This document shows positions 35,473-45,979 of a stretch of DNA of 64,000 bases, one piece after another (the stretch's first letter is position 1; each line of letters begins with the position of its first letter). The notes below the pieces were generated by a model. It saw only the letters and a list, made by a program, of their open reading frames with translations. It searched no databases and was not told where the DNA came from. Source of the stretch: Euglena gracilis (Eukaryota; Euglenida; Euglenophyceae; Euglenales). The stretch covers positions 16,770,589 to 16,834,588 of the forward strand of contig CP154954.1 of assembly GCA_039621445.1 (NCBI GenBank). Reading direction: 5' to 3'. A program made the translations under genes and the position numbers.

Positions 35473-35523
35473 CACACTTGGGTCGGAAGGAGCTCCCCCC
35501 AGGCTCCTTCCGACCCAAGTGTG
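35473..35523. other. perfect 21-bp hairpin
   Basis: Arms 35,473-35,493 and 35,503-35,523 are exact reverse complements around a 9-base loop TCCCCCCAG. No T-run follows, so it does not look like a bacterial terminator or a Pol III transcript end. Confidence 0.9.
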
Positions 35524-36060
35524 AGTGCTTGTGGGGAAGTGTGTTGTCAGTCTGTGTTGCGGCTCCGCCACAAGCTGGCAGGTGGGGTATCATCAGGGTC
35601 GATGACCTTGCGACCGTCGTCGTGTGATACGCGCTCTGCTGCACCCTCCCCCGGGGATGGGGGAGGGGTGGGGCAGAAAAAAATGAGCCCAAAAACAAGG
35701 CAACCCGGGGAGGAAAAATGTCTCCACTGTGTAGGGCTGCGCCCTCCGGGACACCACCCTTTGGGGAAGGCTAACCAAGGCCCTTCCAGTTGCAAAAACT
35801 TTGCAATTCAAGAAAACTCCAGGTGAAAAAATGATTTCTAGCATCCTTGGGGCAATACAGCTGGTCAGTGAAAAAATAGCCACAGGAAGGGGTATATGGT
35901 CATTTTTTGGCTGTTTTTGGCCTTTTTTTTATTTCAACCACTTTGGCAGCTCCTGACTTAAGCTGGGGGTGGGGGGGGGATTGTAGTCAACCAGTTAGAA
36001 AAGCCGAGTCTCTGGCTCGGACCATGTGAACTTCAACTAATGGCGTAAAGTGGAGCCCCC

Positions 36061-36096
36061 ACAATACCCCACAGTACCCCACAGTACCCCACACCC
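36061..36096. repeat. (CCCCACAGTA)n tandem
   Basis: Three units of CCCCACAGTA followed by degenerate CCCCACAC units. Confidence 0.85.
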
Positions 36097-36636
36097 CCCA
36101 CACATCCCCCCGCACCCCCCCCACTGCCCCACACCCCCCACACCCCCCCAGATATTGACAGGCGTCTCTGCACATATGGCATAAAGCGGAGCCCCCACAC
36201 TTATGTGCGGGGTGTGGGGGGGGGGGGGATCGGCCAGGACTCGCAGAAAACCAGAAACAGCCAGCCTCAAGGGCTGATATCGGGGCCTGCCAAAGGTCCC
36301 CAACGGAGGAAAGGACTGAGAGCCGTAGGGGGACTTGGGGAAACGACGAGGGGGAAGAGGACCCCTCTGTTTGGATGGGTCGGGATTGGGTGCAGTGCTG
36401 GGCACGACTGATGCCCTCTGGCAGACTCCGAACCCAACCCCCTGCCAACAAAGAGCCGTCTGTCGTCTCTAACAGGGCTGTGTGGGGGTCCAGGGTCCAG
36501 TCCCTTTGGTTTCATGGAGGGGAAATCCACACCAACGAAACAACGGATGATCATTCCGACGGGCGTTCAGCACTGGTCCGAAACATAAAAAAAAAATATC
36601 GCTGAATTTCTTTTCAAAAAAGCAGTTCAGACAAGC

Positions 36637-36660
36637 ACCTAAACACCGAAGTGTTTAGGT
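36637..36660. other. 10-bp-arm hairpin
   Basis: ACCTAAACAC, loop CGAA, GTGTTTAGGT. The same CACCTAAAC word ends blocks inside element D. Confidence 0.8.
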
Positions 36661-37412
36661 ATTTTGGAAGGGGGGGGGGACACTTGCTTCCGCAACCCCT
36701 CACTTTTGGCTGCTGCAGCTGAGCAGAACCACCCCACCTCATGCATTTGTTGCCATCAGGTTCAGCGAGCAACCTTCCCAGCCAGCTGAAGGACCCTCGC
36801 CTTTTGTCTTGAGGGATCCATAACCGGAAGCGTGGACGGTACGAGGACCAGGAACGCCCTGGGATAGGTCAAACTTCTTGCACATTTCGCATTTAAAAAG
36901 TAAACAAACGTCCTAGCCTAAGGTTTGTGGCTGCCCAGAGCTGGGCTTTCTCAGTTTATTCGAGCACATTGCAACTGAAACCTCAAAAAAAAGACACTCC
37001 AAAATAAGCCTCCCCCCGAAAATAGACCCGGTGCAGCTTTTCAGCAAAAAAAAAAACTATCCTCCTCTTGGGATTTTTGAACCGCCCTCTGAAACGGTGA
37101 AAATGCCCCAAAATGGGCATCCATTTTTTTTTGAAATTTTTCTATTTTCACACATTTTGAATGTGTTAAAATTGGCACTTTTTGAGGAAATATTGAAAAA
37201 AAACTTGGAAGATTTTGGCTCGTGGCCCTAAAATGGGCAATTTTGCGTGGCCCAAAATTGCCCATTTTAGGGCTACCTCCCGCGGGATGGCTTTTTTAAC
37301 AGAAATGAAAAAAAATTGGACTCCCAAAAAAAAGCACACACCCCAGGGATTTACAGCAACGGACCCAAAAGGAGACCTGGGTTTCATTTGGGGGTGGGGT
37401 ATTTCCAATTGA

Positions 37413-37556
37413 CTGCACTGGCGCAAAGCGATTCAAATGATTCCCACTGACGGCCGCGAGCCCACCCTTGCAATTTTGTATGCCAGCAATGCCCCCTCCC
37501 ACCAGGTGAGTGTGATGAGCCTGCAAGACGGAGAGCGGGGGCAGGCCACAGGATAG
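37413..37556 (+). CDS. possible exon, paralogue of 1-189
   Basis: Open from just after a TGA (37,410) to TAG 37,554-37,556. The product includes REPTLAILYASNA and MSLQDGERGQATG; the second is shared with the window-edge segment. The frame is preserved over the shared 40 codons apart from substitutions, which favours coding, but the segment is short. Confidence 0.25.
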   Translation: MHWRKAIQMIPTDGREPTLAILYASNAPSHQVSVMSLQDGERGQATG

Positions 37557-38482
37557 CATCCCCAACAGTGCGTCCCCACCGGGGGGGGGGGGGGGTCCAG
37601 CTCAAGAGGCTGGAAAGGTGGAAAAGCTTCGTCCAGGCTGCTGGATCAACCCCCTGAATGAGGTCTCCTGGCTGGAACTGGGCCTGACTTGGGGTCCAAC
37701 TGGGCTCCTCAAAAAAAAATTAATAAAAAGCCTGCAAATCAGCAACTATTCAAAAAAATCGATTTTTTGATCCCAAGTTTGAGGTACGCAGTCAATTCTT
37801 GGCCCAGTTTACCCATGTTTTCACCCGCGTGTGCACCCTCAAAGGCAAAATACATTCGGAGGGGCTGGACAAGAATGAAAACTCTTAATGATGGGGCCAA
37901 GGGGAGATCGCGAGCTGGAAAAAGGCTGCTGGCGGGGAAAAGGCTGCTGGTTGGCTGGGGTGGGGTCCCCCTCTGGCTTCATTGACCCCCTGGTGCCAAA
38001 ACCATGCAACAGTTGCTTGCAAGCATCATCACAAACCCGGCATTCCCCCCCCTTATGCGCTCGGTGTGGGGACAAATTTGGGGGGCACCTTCAAATGAAA
38101 GGACCAAAGGCCAGATGCCAGAGGAGAGGGAGAAAACAGAAGGGAAAAAAACATTTCCCATTTTTGTGTGCCTTCCATCACCTACAACTGAATGCATAAT
38201 GAGGACCTTCTGGAAGACTCTAAGGCACAACTTATAACCTCCCCCCCCCCCCACAAATGGCCCTCCTTTTGAGCCGACAAAAAAACGTACAGGTCCTAAA
38301 ACCAACCAAAGGACGACCCGGGCGGAATTTGGGTTGTGGAGAAAATATCCTGGAAATGGGGATCCCAAAACCTTCAAAATGAAACCTTTCCTATTTTTTT
38401 AGAGTTATTTTTGCCCTCCCACTTGGAATGCTCAAATACCCCAACGGATACATAGGGGACAACAATTGTTGTTGGAACAGGA

Positions 38483-38809
38483 GTGTTTGTTGGCAAATGG
38501 TGTTCATTCAATACAGTGAGGGGACACAAAGGCCACATAGTTCATCAAACCCCACCAGAGAGGACATTTCGGACAAGCCGGAATTCTGCTCAAAGAAATC
38601 GACTGTTTGCTGAGAACTGGTGGGAGGCGGTTGAGATGAAAAGTCATGGTTTGGGGAGTACCATAGTCATGTGGCCTGGGTGCAGTTCGGGCAGCTTCGG
38701 AGCCGCGCAGCTGCAGCCACAGGTCGGACTTGCCGGGGAGATGCTGCATGAGGCTGAACGGCGCCGCCATGTGGTTTGGGGGGCACGGAACGCTGGAGAA
38801 CCCTGTTAG
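38483..38809 (+). CDS. hypothetical ORF, 108 codons, containing a duplicated segment
   Basis: ATG frame that includes the 38,666-38,816 duplicate. The word SHGLGSTIVMWPGCSSGS faintly resembles the HGGGSVMVWGC motif of Tc1/mariner transposases, but the duplicate at 661 does not keep it and the catalytic residues are not visible. Probably not a gene. Confidence 0.12.
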   Translation: MFVGKWCSFNTVRGHKGHIVHQTPPERTFRTSRNSAQRNRLFAENWWEAVEMKSHGLGSTIVMWPGCSSGSFGAAQLQPQVGLAGEMLHEAERRRHVVWGARNAGEPC

Positions 38810-38816
38810 AAGAGAG
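38666..38816 (+). repeat. dispersed duplicate, copy 2 (copy 1 at 658-817)
   Basis: See the entry at 658-817. Copy 2 has an in-frame TAG at the position where copy 1 has CAG. Confidence 0.6.
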
Positions 38817-39951
38817 GTGGGATGGGTGGCGGGAAGGCCAGGGATTAGATTGAGACCTCTGGACCTTCGGATGATCAGACGTTGGAGGCGGATCGCCTCC
38901 AACCGGGTGGACCGCCTCATTTTTGATATCAAAAAAGGTATACGATTCAAGCGTGATCAAAGAAACAATTCAACAAAAAAAGACACAACGCACACACTGG
39001 GACACGCATGTGTGCGAAGGCACAACCACTGCCAAATCGCTCGAGGAGCACATTTTGCCTCCCACGATACCCCCCAGAGGCCCATGGGATAACTTTCTCG
39101 GAATGGGCAGGATGTGTCCTAAGACCTCTCACAACTTGTGCTGCATGCGCACGTTTACAACATTTTACAACCCTTTGGGGAAAAGTAGTACTAAAAAGAA
39201 AACCCTCTGAACACGTTCATGAATAGGAGAGAATCTCATTCATAATTATTTGTGGTTGTTTGGGTCATTTGATCATTCGGCGTGACCATTTGGATTTTGA
39301 AAAATTCCCAAAATTGTGCTAATTCATGATTCGAAGGAATCCCCGGTACCTAACGAATGAGCATACACATCTTTCAATTAAGATTTTCCCAACATCTTTC
39401 ATCTTTTTTTCCTGTCTTTCTCCCCATGCTTCCAAATTTGCACTTTTTCATTATTGCGAAACAGACAATTTGGTGTTGGACACCAAAAAAAAAGATGGGA
39501 GCAAGAAAAAACACAGCTGTCCAAACCTTCAAAAATTCAGCTACCAAAAGAAGGTTGGGAAACCGTGGATTTGGGACCAATACTATTGTTAGTTGGGATT
39601 TAAAAGAATGGGCCTTGTGGGGCTGTGCTCCTCCACCAAATCCACTGTTTGCCGTCCACATTAACAAAAGAGACTGAAAGTGATCACCTGAATGGCTTCA
39701 GTTGTTCGCAAAAAAAAAATTGTTGTGCAACAGAATTTTTCCCATTTCAGGCCACGTTAGGCAATTTTAGGCCATTTTAGCTATAAGTGCCTAACTTCCA
39801 CTGCCCCCCACCCCTGAGGAGTGGGCCCGGAACCAAGGTTGCCTGTGTTTTAAATTTGTTAGGTTTGGGGAGGTATTGCAAAAACTGGAGCCTTCACTAG
39901 ACATTTATCCCCACCCCCTTCCACACCCCCCACACCCCCCACACCCCCCAC

Positions 39952-40303
39952 CATACAATTGCTTACCGACCCCCGGGGGGTCACTCCACTTTTTTAAAAA
40001 CCAGTCAGTCACTCATTTTCAAAAAACCAGCCAGTCACTACCCCCCGGGGGGGGGGGGGTCGGCCACTCAGAAAAACGGCCACTTTCCAGTCACTTTAGG
40101 CCATTTTAGGCCCAAAAAAATTTTCCGGCGCCTTCGGCGCCGGGGTCACTCAAGCCACTTTTGCCTACTCCTGGCCGACCCGCCGGGGGGGGGGGGGGGG
40201 GGGGTCGGGGCCAAAAACCAGTCAGTCACTCTGAAAAAAACCAGTCACCCACCCCCCGGGGGGGGGGGGGGGGGGGGTCGGTCAGTGCTTAAGCAATTGC
40301 CTG
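39952..40303. mobile_element. hAT-like MITE, element E
   Basis: The 352-bp element is flanked by CCCCCCAC on both sides (39,944-39,951 and 40,304-40,311); the flank is itself low-complexity, so the duplication is less telling than elsewhere. Ends are CATACAATTGCTTA and the complement of CAGGCAATTGCTTA (12/14). The body matches element C almost throughout, with a perfect central stem GGCGCC-TTC-GGCGCC near 40,127. Confidence 0.8.
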
Positions 40304-40457
40304 CCCCCCACACACACTGGACCACCCCTCATCGATGGCCGTATGTATTGCAAAAACGGAGCCCCAGCGATGCCATAAATAGCTATTTTTCCTTTTGGAG
40401 TTCGCCATTTTTTGATTTTTCGATTTCATTTTTGCTCGGATTTCGAAAAATCTTCCG

Positions 40458-40545
40458 GTGGCCGCATATATTATTATTATACATATATTATATATAATAA
40501 TATATATAATATATAATATATATTATATTATATTATTATTACGGA
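40458..40545. repeat. AT-only palindromic tract
   Basis: TATATATTATATATAATAAT-type sequence that can fold on itself. Confidence 0.8.
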
Positions 40546-40587
40546 GCCCGCACTGCCCGCCAAGCACCTATAATTGACCCCCAGATT

Positions 40588-40640
40588 TTCGGCATTTTCG
40601 GCCATTTTCGGCCATTTTCGGCCATTTTCGGTCATTTTTT
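40588..40640. repeat. 11-bp tandem GGCCATTTTCG
   Basis: Four to five units of GGCCATTTTCG. The same words recur at 41,371-41,512 with T/C variation. Confidence 0.85.
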
Positions 40641-40768
40641 TCCTATAGGTGGGGGGTAAAGCTGCCTTAAAATTCCTTCATACCAACAATGCATTTTGAT
40701 CATTCAGTCAACATGAAAGCAGTCGTGACAAGCAAACGCATCCAAGGAGGTCCGTTTGGAATGGGTGC

Positions 40769-40993
40769 TCAGGGATTAAAGAGGTCAAAGAGTTTTTTGT
40801 TGCAATATGCAAATGCAAGGTTTTGGGAATAGGCTTCTTTTTTCCTGCCAGAGAGACTCTTATCCACTTTGGTCTTTTTTTTTGCTGGGGGTTCTTGGGA
40901 CGCTTCATGAGAGTGGTTGGCACATGACATATTAACCACAATGGTGGATGGCAACACCAAAGATGTTGCTTTTCTCTTCAAGCCCCTAGGCAT
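40769..40993 (-). CDS. hypothetical Lys-rich ORF, 74 codons
   Basis: ATG-to-stop frame on the minus strand, rich in Lys and Ser, with PPAKKKTKVDKSLSGRKK, which could act as a nuclear localisation signal. The plus strand is also open (100 codons). No paralogue or splice signal supports either. Confidence 0.17.
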   Translation of the reverse strand: MPRGLKRKATSLVLPSTIVVNMSCANHSHEASQEPPAKKKTKVDKSLSGRKKEAYSQNLAFAYCNKKLFDLFNP

Positions 40994-41370
40994 GGATGCT
41001 TTTCACAAACAACTTCCCCTCACTTATTCCAACTTGATACCCCAAGCAACATTGTTTGATGGTGGCACTGTTAGATCCCATCCACTTGTGTGCAATAAAC
41101 CTAATGCAGGAATCACACCTTCAACGGAGAAAAAAACGTTTCACATACTTTGCCTGGTTGCAGCTTGTCACCACAATTTTCTGAAATGTCGTCAAAACCA
41201 TCGGCTTTGGCCCAAATAACCCTTTCGGACGTGGTTCTTTGAGCAGCATGTGTTGCAGGGCCAGGCATAATTACAAAGAAGAGAGGCTGCACAGAGACAA
41301 GAATCAGTCACACTGAAAATTGCCTAGAAAACTGAAAGGAAAAAAAAACTCGAAAAATTTGCAAAATTTT

Positions 41371-41512
41371 TTCTCATTTTCGGCCATTTTTGGCCGTTTT
41401 TGGCCATTTTTGGCCATTTTCGGCCATTTTCGGGACCCCCAAGGAAAGAGCACAAAATTTCATTTTCGGCCATTTTCCGCCATTTTCGGCCATTTTTGGC
41501 CATTTTTACTAT
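41371..41512. repeat. GGCCATTTTTGG / GGCCATTTTCG minisatellite
   Basis: Degenerate 11-12-bp units interrupted by a short unique insert near 41,435. Confidence 0.8.
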
Positions 41513-41729
41513 AAGTGCTTGCTGACCCCCCTCCACCTCCCCCCCCCCGCACCCTCCCATTATCACTAACCCCCCCACCTCCCTCCCCCCCCCCTTACCA
41601 CCAACACCAGGTTTTGAATAGTGCTGAGCTCTTAATAAGCGCGCACCCACCCCGTCATTGACCCCCCCCCACATAAACCGGCCCACCCCATGGAACTCTT
41701 TTGACTGAGATGCAAGGGTTTTGTGCCTG

Positions 41730-42165
41730 AAACGGGGCGCTGGGGGGGGGGGTCAAAAAACGCTCGTCTTTGGCTCAAAAAACACCTTTTCTGGGTCCGG
41801 GAAGCCAAAAAACATCGTTTTGGGCAAAAAAAGTTTTTCGATTTTTTTCGACTTTTTTTGACCCAAAAATGACCCTAACTGCTTTGGTTTCGGGCCCAAA
41901 ACGGGGTGGTGGCAGGTCCAAAAACGCTCATTTTCGGCTCAAAACCAGTTTTTCAGGGTCCGGGAGGCCAAAAAACATCGTTTTGGGCTAAAAAAATGTT
42001 TCGATTTTTTTCGACTTTTTTGATCCGGTTTTGACCCAAAGTCAATGGGTTGCCGGCCCAAAACAAGGCGCCGGGTCAAAAAACGCTCATTTTTGGCTCA
42101 AAAACAGGCTTTCCGGGTCCGGGAGTCCAAAAAACATCGTTTCGGGCAAAAAAAAATTGGCCGAA
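41730..42165. repeat. three tandem units of about 160 bp
   Basis: Each unit contains AAAAACGCTC, TTTGGCTCAAAA or CGGCTCAAAA, GGGTCCGGGA-GCCAAAAAAC, ATCGTTTTGGGC and, in the first two, TTTCGATTTTTTTCGACTTT. Unit starts are near 41,730, 41,894 and 42,051; the third is truncated. Confidence 0.85.
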
Positions 42166-42818
42166 AACGGTGTCGAACAGTGGAAAAAGTGTACAAAATG
42201 GCCTAAATTGGCCGAAAAACGGCCGTATCTCGGGCTGAGCGGGGAGTTGCGGGGAAACCAAAATCCCAGCAGATGGGGCGTTCCAAGGGCTTCAAATTAG
42301 GTCTCTGGACATTTCCTTTGATTTTGCTTCATTTTGGAGATATTTTGAAAATTGACATTTTTTTTGGCCGAAATGGCAGAGTCCAAAGGGGAGGGCTTAT
42401 CCAGGGGGGGGGGGCCTCTCTCTGCACTGTTGTCAATCCAGTAGCACCACCAAGCTTTGGCATCATCGCCGCATCGCTTTTTCGACCCCCCCCCAAACCA
42501 TTTCCCGGTGAGAAATTGCAGCTGGACCAAACCGGCAGCAGCTTTTTCCCCAGCCAGGTTGCAGAGCACCCTCCCTCCCACCCTGGAAGTCGACTGAAAT
42601 ATTATCCAACCCGACTGGAATTGCCTGCTTTTGGGTGCCAACTGAGAGCCAGCAGTACCCTTGGACCCCCCCTCTTCTTAGACGGCCAAAGTGAAAAATA
42701 AGGATTTCTCCAAAGAAATCGAAATTGTCCGCGGAACTTGCAGTGTATGAAAGCACGAGCCCGGAACGACATGCGCACGCCACACGGCACGATTGCGCGC
42801 ACTTGCGCACGTAGGGAT

Positions 42819-43245
42819 CAGGCTTTTGCTTAAGGACCCCGGGGGGGGGGGTACTGGCTAGCCAATCGGCTAGACACTGGAAAAAGTGGACTAGCTAGAC
42901 CCCGGGGGGGGGGGGGAGTCCGGGGAACCCCCGGACTGGAAAAAAAAAATTTCTTCCGGCGCTGTGCGCCGGAGGAAAAATGAGGTTTATAACAGGTTTT
43001 GGGCTGATTTTGTTCCAAAAATTCCCAAAAATGGCCAAAAACGGGCATTTTTGGCCATTTTGGGGGGTCCCAAAAAAAATTTCGGCGCTTCGCGCCGGTC
43101 ACTGGAAAAAAAATTTTCCACTAGCTAGCCCTGCTAGCAAACCCCCCGGGGGGGGTCTGCTAGAAAACCCACTAGCCAAATTTGGACTAGCTGCAGTCCA
43201 GCCCCCCCCCCGGGGGGGTACTGCAATCCCTTAAGCAAAAGCCTG
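42819..43245. mobile_element. hAT-like MITE, element F
   Basis: The 427-bp element has terminal inverted repeats CAGGCTTTTGCTTAAG / (C)TTAAGCAAAAGCCTG and a perfect, non-repetitive 8-bp duplication GTAGGGAT (42,811-42,818 and 43,246-43,253). Inside: CTAGCTAG-type words, G-runs, and two stem-loops, CCGGCGC-TGT-GCGCCGG near 42,956 and CGGCGCTTCGCGCCG near 43,082. The left duplication lies immediately after a GCGCACTTGCGC palindrome. Confidence 0.92.
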
Positions 43246-43337
43246 GTAGGGATGCCCCCCCCCCTTCTCGGGCGCAGTTGCGCCCGTTTTGGCCCCACAA
43301 TCGCGCGCATTTGCGCACGCTTTGACGGTAAGTTCAG

Positions 43338-43636
43338 GCGCAACTGAGCGCGATCCGACCCCTCCTGTGTGGCGTGCGCCTCGGCGCTGAGGACCCCAGA
43401 ACGAGCGGTGACACTGAGAGAACCAATGGGGACATGCAGTCTTCACCACCAACCCCCCGGGAGCTGCAGAACAACAAGTCGGCCGCCGAAAAACTGCGGA
43501 ACACACGCCAGGCAACAGGACCTTGAGCCCTCCACCGCCCGTGTTGGAGACCCCGAACCAGCCGAACCAGAGGGAAAAACACCCAGCACCGAATCGCGCG
43601 CACCTGCGCCTGTGGACGTAGACACTCCGTGCGCAC
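43338..43636 (+). CDS. possible exon, hypothetical protein (frame shift inside)
   Basis: A TTCAG directly precedes an open frame that follows two stops; it encodes a hydrophilic stretch including DMQSSPPTPRELQNNKSAAE and stops at TGA 43,524-43,526. From 43,522 the next frame continues with PEPAEPEGKTPSTESRAPAP up to the insertion point of element L at 43,637. A one-base shift or a hidden splice would join them. No domain recognised; the composition suggests a disordered region. Confidence 0.22.
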
Positions 43637-43946
43637 CAGGGGCACGGAGTTTTTTTTTAAAGACCGGGGGGGGTCCCCCCACCACCCATCCCCTGGGGGG
43701 GGGAACCACAAAAAAATGGCCGAAAAATCGCGAAAAGTGCTAAAAATAACACTTTTCGGCGCCTTCGGCGCCGAAAAGTGTATCCCACCCCCCCCCCCCC
43801 CCCGGAGGGGGGGGGACCCCCCCCCCCCCCGCGGGGGGGGGGGGGCGGGCCAACCCCCCCCCCCCACCGGGGGGGGGGGGGGGGCTCGGCCGGACCCACC
43901 CACCCTACCCCCCCCCAGGGGTCCACAACTTAAAAAAAAACACCTG
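43637..43946. mobile_element. hAT-like MITE, element L
   Basis: The 310-bp element is flanked by a perfect 8-bp duplication GTGCGCAC (43,629-43,636 and 43,947-43,954). The right end reads CTTAAAAAAAAACACCTG; the left end CAGGGGCACGGAG then T9-AAAG is a looser match. It has mirrored G-run/C-run blocks and a perfect central hairpin with 15-bp arms (43,749-43,763 and 43,767-43,781) with stem ACACTTTTCGGCGCC. Confidence 0.85.
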
Positions 43947-44206
43947 GTGCGCACTTGCACGCGATTGAGGGCTGGATGAGGGAAGTTGTGACCCGGATGA
44001 AAACCCAGGCAGAGTGGTGATGCTGAATGCAAGTGTTGTGTGCATCTGGGCGCGTTAGTCATCCCCCAGCTCTTCGTCTTCATGGCCCCTATTTTGAAGC
44101 CCCTGCCAGCAAACACTACACAGGACGGTTTGAAAACGTACTAAACGAGGGGGTTAAACCTCATTGAGCTGCATGGTGAAAACGTCCCGCACGCTTGGTT
44201 CTGACA

Positions 44207-44819
44207 CGCACCCAAAACGCCCCGATTCATTGCGACGTCTGACAACTGGTACCGCAATGGGCAGGTCTGATTCTGAGATCCCGGAAATACCCCCCTCCAC
44301 AGACCCAGTTTCCGGATTACACGCAACGTCAAAACTAGTCGAAATCGGACTTGCCAAAAAAAAAGAGGGCATCCTGGACCCAAATTCAAAAAAAAAACGA
44401 GGACTCACCAATGTAATTTTCTTTTTGAACAGGCGTACCGCTGCCAAAAACAGTCATCATTTCTCGTAGTTTTTGACCCGGGAGAAGATGCACCGCGCCC
44501 ACAAACAGTGCACCTTGAGGCGAGGGTGAGGGTGTCTCCATTCCCTAAACAACAGAGGGCCACTGCACACGGACACAGCTGCGTACGCATGCAGGCGCAC
44601 CCTGCAGGCGGCCCACCTCTAATACACGTGGCGTCAAAGACCTCTGTGTGCAAGCACACTGAAGATTTCTGAGGGGGGGGTCGCGACAGGGTTTTACAGA
44701 CGAGCCTGTACACAACCATCACATTGGCAAACTTTTGTTCCCAAATCGCTTGGGTTCGAGTGCAGGTGCGTCCGGGCCTGCGGACCAAACAATATATCGC
44801 CTCCGGATATAAGCCCTAG
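44207..44819 (+). CDS. best candidate spliced segment, unknown protein
   Basis: Three open pieces join in phase 0. Piece 1 ends at CAG (44,264) before GTCTGA and contains KTPRFIATSDNWYRNGQ. Piece 2 (44,433-44,645) follows TTTTCTTTTTGAACAG and contains SSFLVVFDPGEDAPRPQTV and KQQRATAHGHSCVRMQAHP. Piece 3 (44,700-44,819) follows a 54-bp GT...AG interval whose removal deletes an in-frame TGA; it contains TTITLANFCSQIAWVRVQVR and ends at TAG. Upstream of piece 1 the frame is cut by a TGA at about 44,204. No family recognised. The minus strand is also open for 127 codons (44,788-44,405), so confidence stays low. Confidence 0.28.
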
Positions 44820-44944
44820 GGTACCACTTCTGGATGTCAACGTCCATTCCCTTGATAATCCTCTAACGTTCTAAGACCAGAGGTAGTGCCTCCTCCTCCT
44901 CTGTCTCCCAGCGAAAGCAAAACCTCTGCCTAGCGCAAACAGCC

Positions 44945-45517
44945 ATGCCATCTAAAGGTTCTCCTGCCCGAGCCCGTCACACCGGCAAGCTAAATGGAGG
45001 GCACACCCCTCACTTTCTAAACCCAACACCGTCGGGTCTGTGGGCGCATCTGCGCGCGCCTCATGTACCAGTGTTATCCACTAACGTTTGGCATCGGGGT
45101 CTGGAGAGGCTGCAGGAAGACTTGCACACCTTTCTCACGAAGAACCGCAACCGTCGCCTCACCTTGGCCATGCTCACGGGGCCGGAGGCCGCACCCCCTC
45201 TCTGCGGCAAAAGCCCCCAGTTCGTGCGCAGATGCGCGCGCTTGTTGTGTTCAAACGGGCGTGGATTGGCTGGTGGTACACACTCTGCTTACCCCACTCC
45301 AAACCACTGGCTGGGCATTTCCCCATCTCACATACCAACCGCGTGCAGAAGCGCCCGTCAGGAGGTGAAAGGGACTGTACCACGGCAGGGATCACGCATC
45401 TCCTCCCGCCAGCATGTACACACGGCGTCGCCCAACGCTGCAGCACATCACCACACCCACTACCGCATGCATGTCCGAATGGCCTCCCTGATCATCCGTA
45501 CACCCTTTGCCCTATGA
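44945..45517 (+). CDS. hypothetical ORF, 190 codons
   Basis: Complete ATG-to-TGA frame, basic and proline-containing, with LERLQEDLHTFLTKNRNRRL near residue 55 and no recognised domain. An overlapping plus frame is open for 216 codons (45,088-45,738), so composition alone keeps several frames open. Three GCGCANNTGCGC palindromes lie in or beside it (45,044, 45,226, 45,646). Confidence 0.22.
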   Translation: MPSKGSPARARHTGKLNGGHTPHFLNPTPSGLWAHLRAPHVPVLSTNVWHRGLERLQEDLHTFLTKNRNRRLTLAMLTGPEAAPPLCGKSPQFVRRCARLLCSNGRGLAGGTHSAYPTPNHWLGISPSHIPTACRSARQEVKGTVPRQGSRISSRQHVHTASPNAAAHHHTHYRMHVRMASLIIRTPFAL

Positions 45518-45730
45518 CACCGGCAGCTCCCAATGCTCCAACCCTGCACCCTGCACAGCACACCCCACGGCTTGCACGGCTTCGGCGGCACCGAAAATGG
45601 CTGTTTTCGGACGTTAAAGCTTTGTCTCAGATAGTCACCAATGGGGCGCACATGCGCGCGACCCCGCCACTGAAGACCCCTCTTCTGCCGCTGACGTCTG
45701 GCCCTCTACCGCCGTTTTCAAAGCCGAGAC

Positions 45731-45979
45731 ATGAGTGATTTTTCAATTTTGCTTTCGCTGGCCAAGGTTTCAAACCCTAGCCGTGACGACCTCTTTTCGT
45801 GTCAAAAAAATGTCAATCAGACGCACTTCTCGGGGTTCACACCGCGAGACACCACAGCCATGCGCTCGCAACACGTCCGAGGGTCACCGCCAGCCGTAGT
45901 TTCAAACACGGCAAACGAAAGGCGACGGACGCGTCGCAAGTTCACGCGCAGTTGCACCCAAATCGGCAAAAAATCTTAA
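45731..45979 (+). CDS. hypothetical ORF, 82 codons
   Basis: ATG frame directly after the 44.9-45.7 kb open region, ending in a basic tail (NERRRTRRKFTRS). It may be a continuation of the same coding region by frame change or a chance frame. Confidence 0.15.
   Translation: MSDFSILLSLAKVSNPSRDDLFSCQKNVNQTHFSGFTPRDTTAMRSQHVRGSPPAVVSNTANERRRTRRKFTRSCTQIGKKS

Noticed and set aside
38600-38760. Tc1/mariner transposase fragment
   Set aside because: Only one loose motif resemblance, absent from the duplicate at 661, with no DDE residues or TA-flanked inverted repeats.
41770-42110. Dinoflagellate spliced leader (TTTTGGCTCAAG end)
   Set aside because: TTTGGCTCAAAA occurs in the 160-bp tandem, but the full 22-nt leader is absent and no splice context exists.
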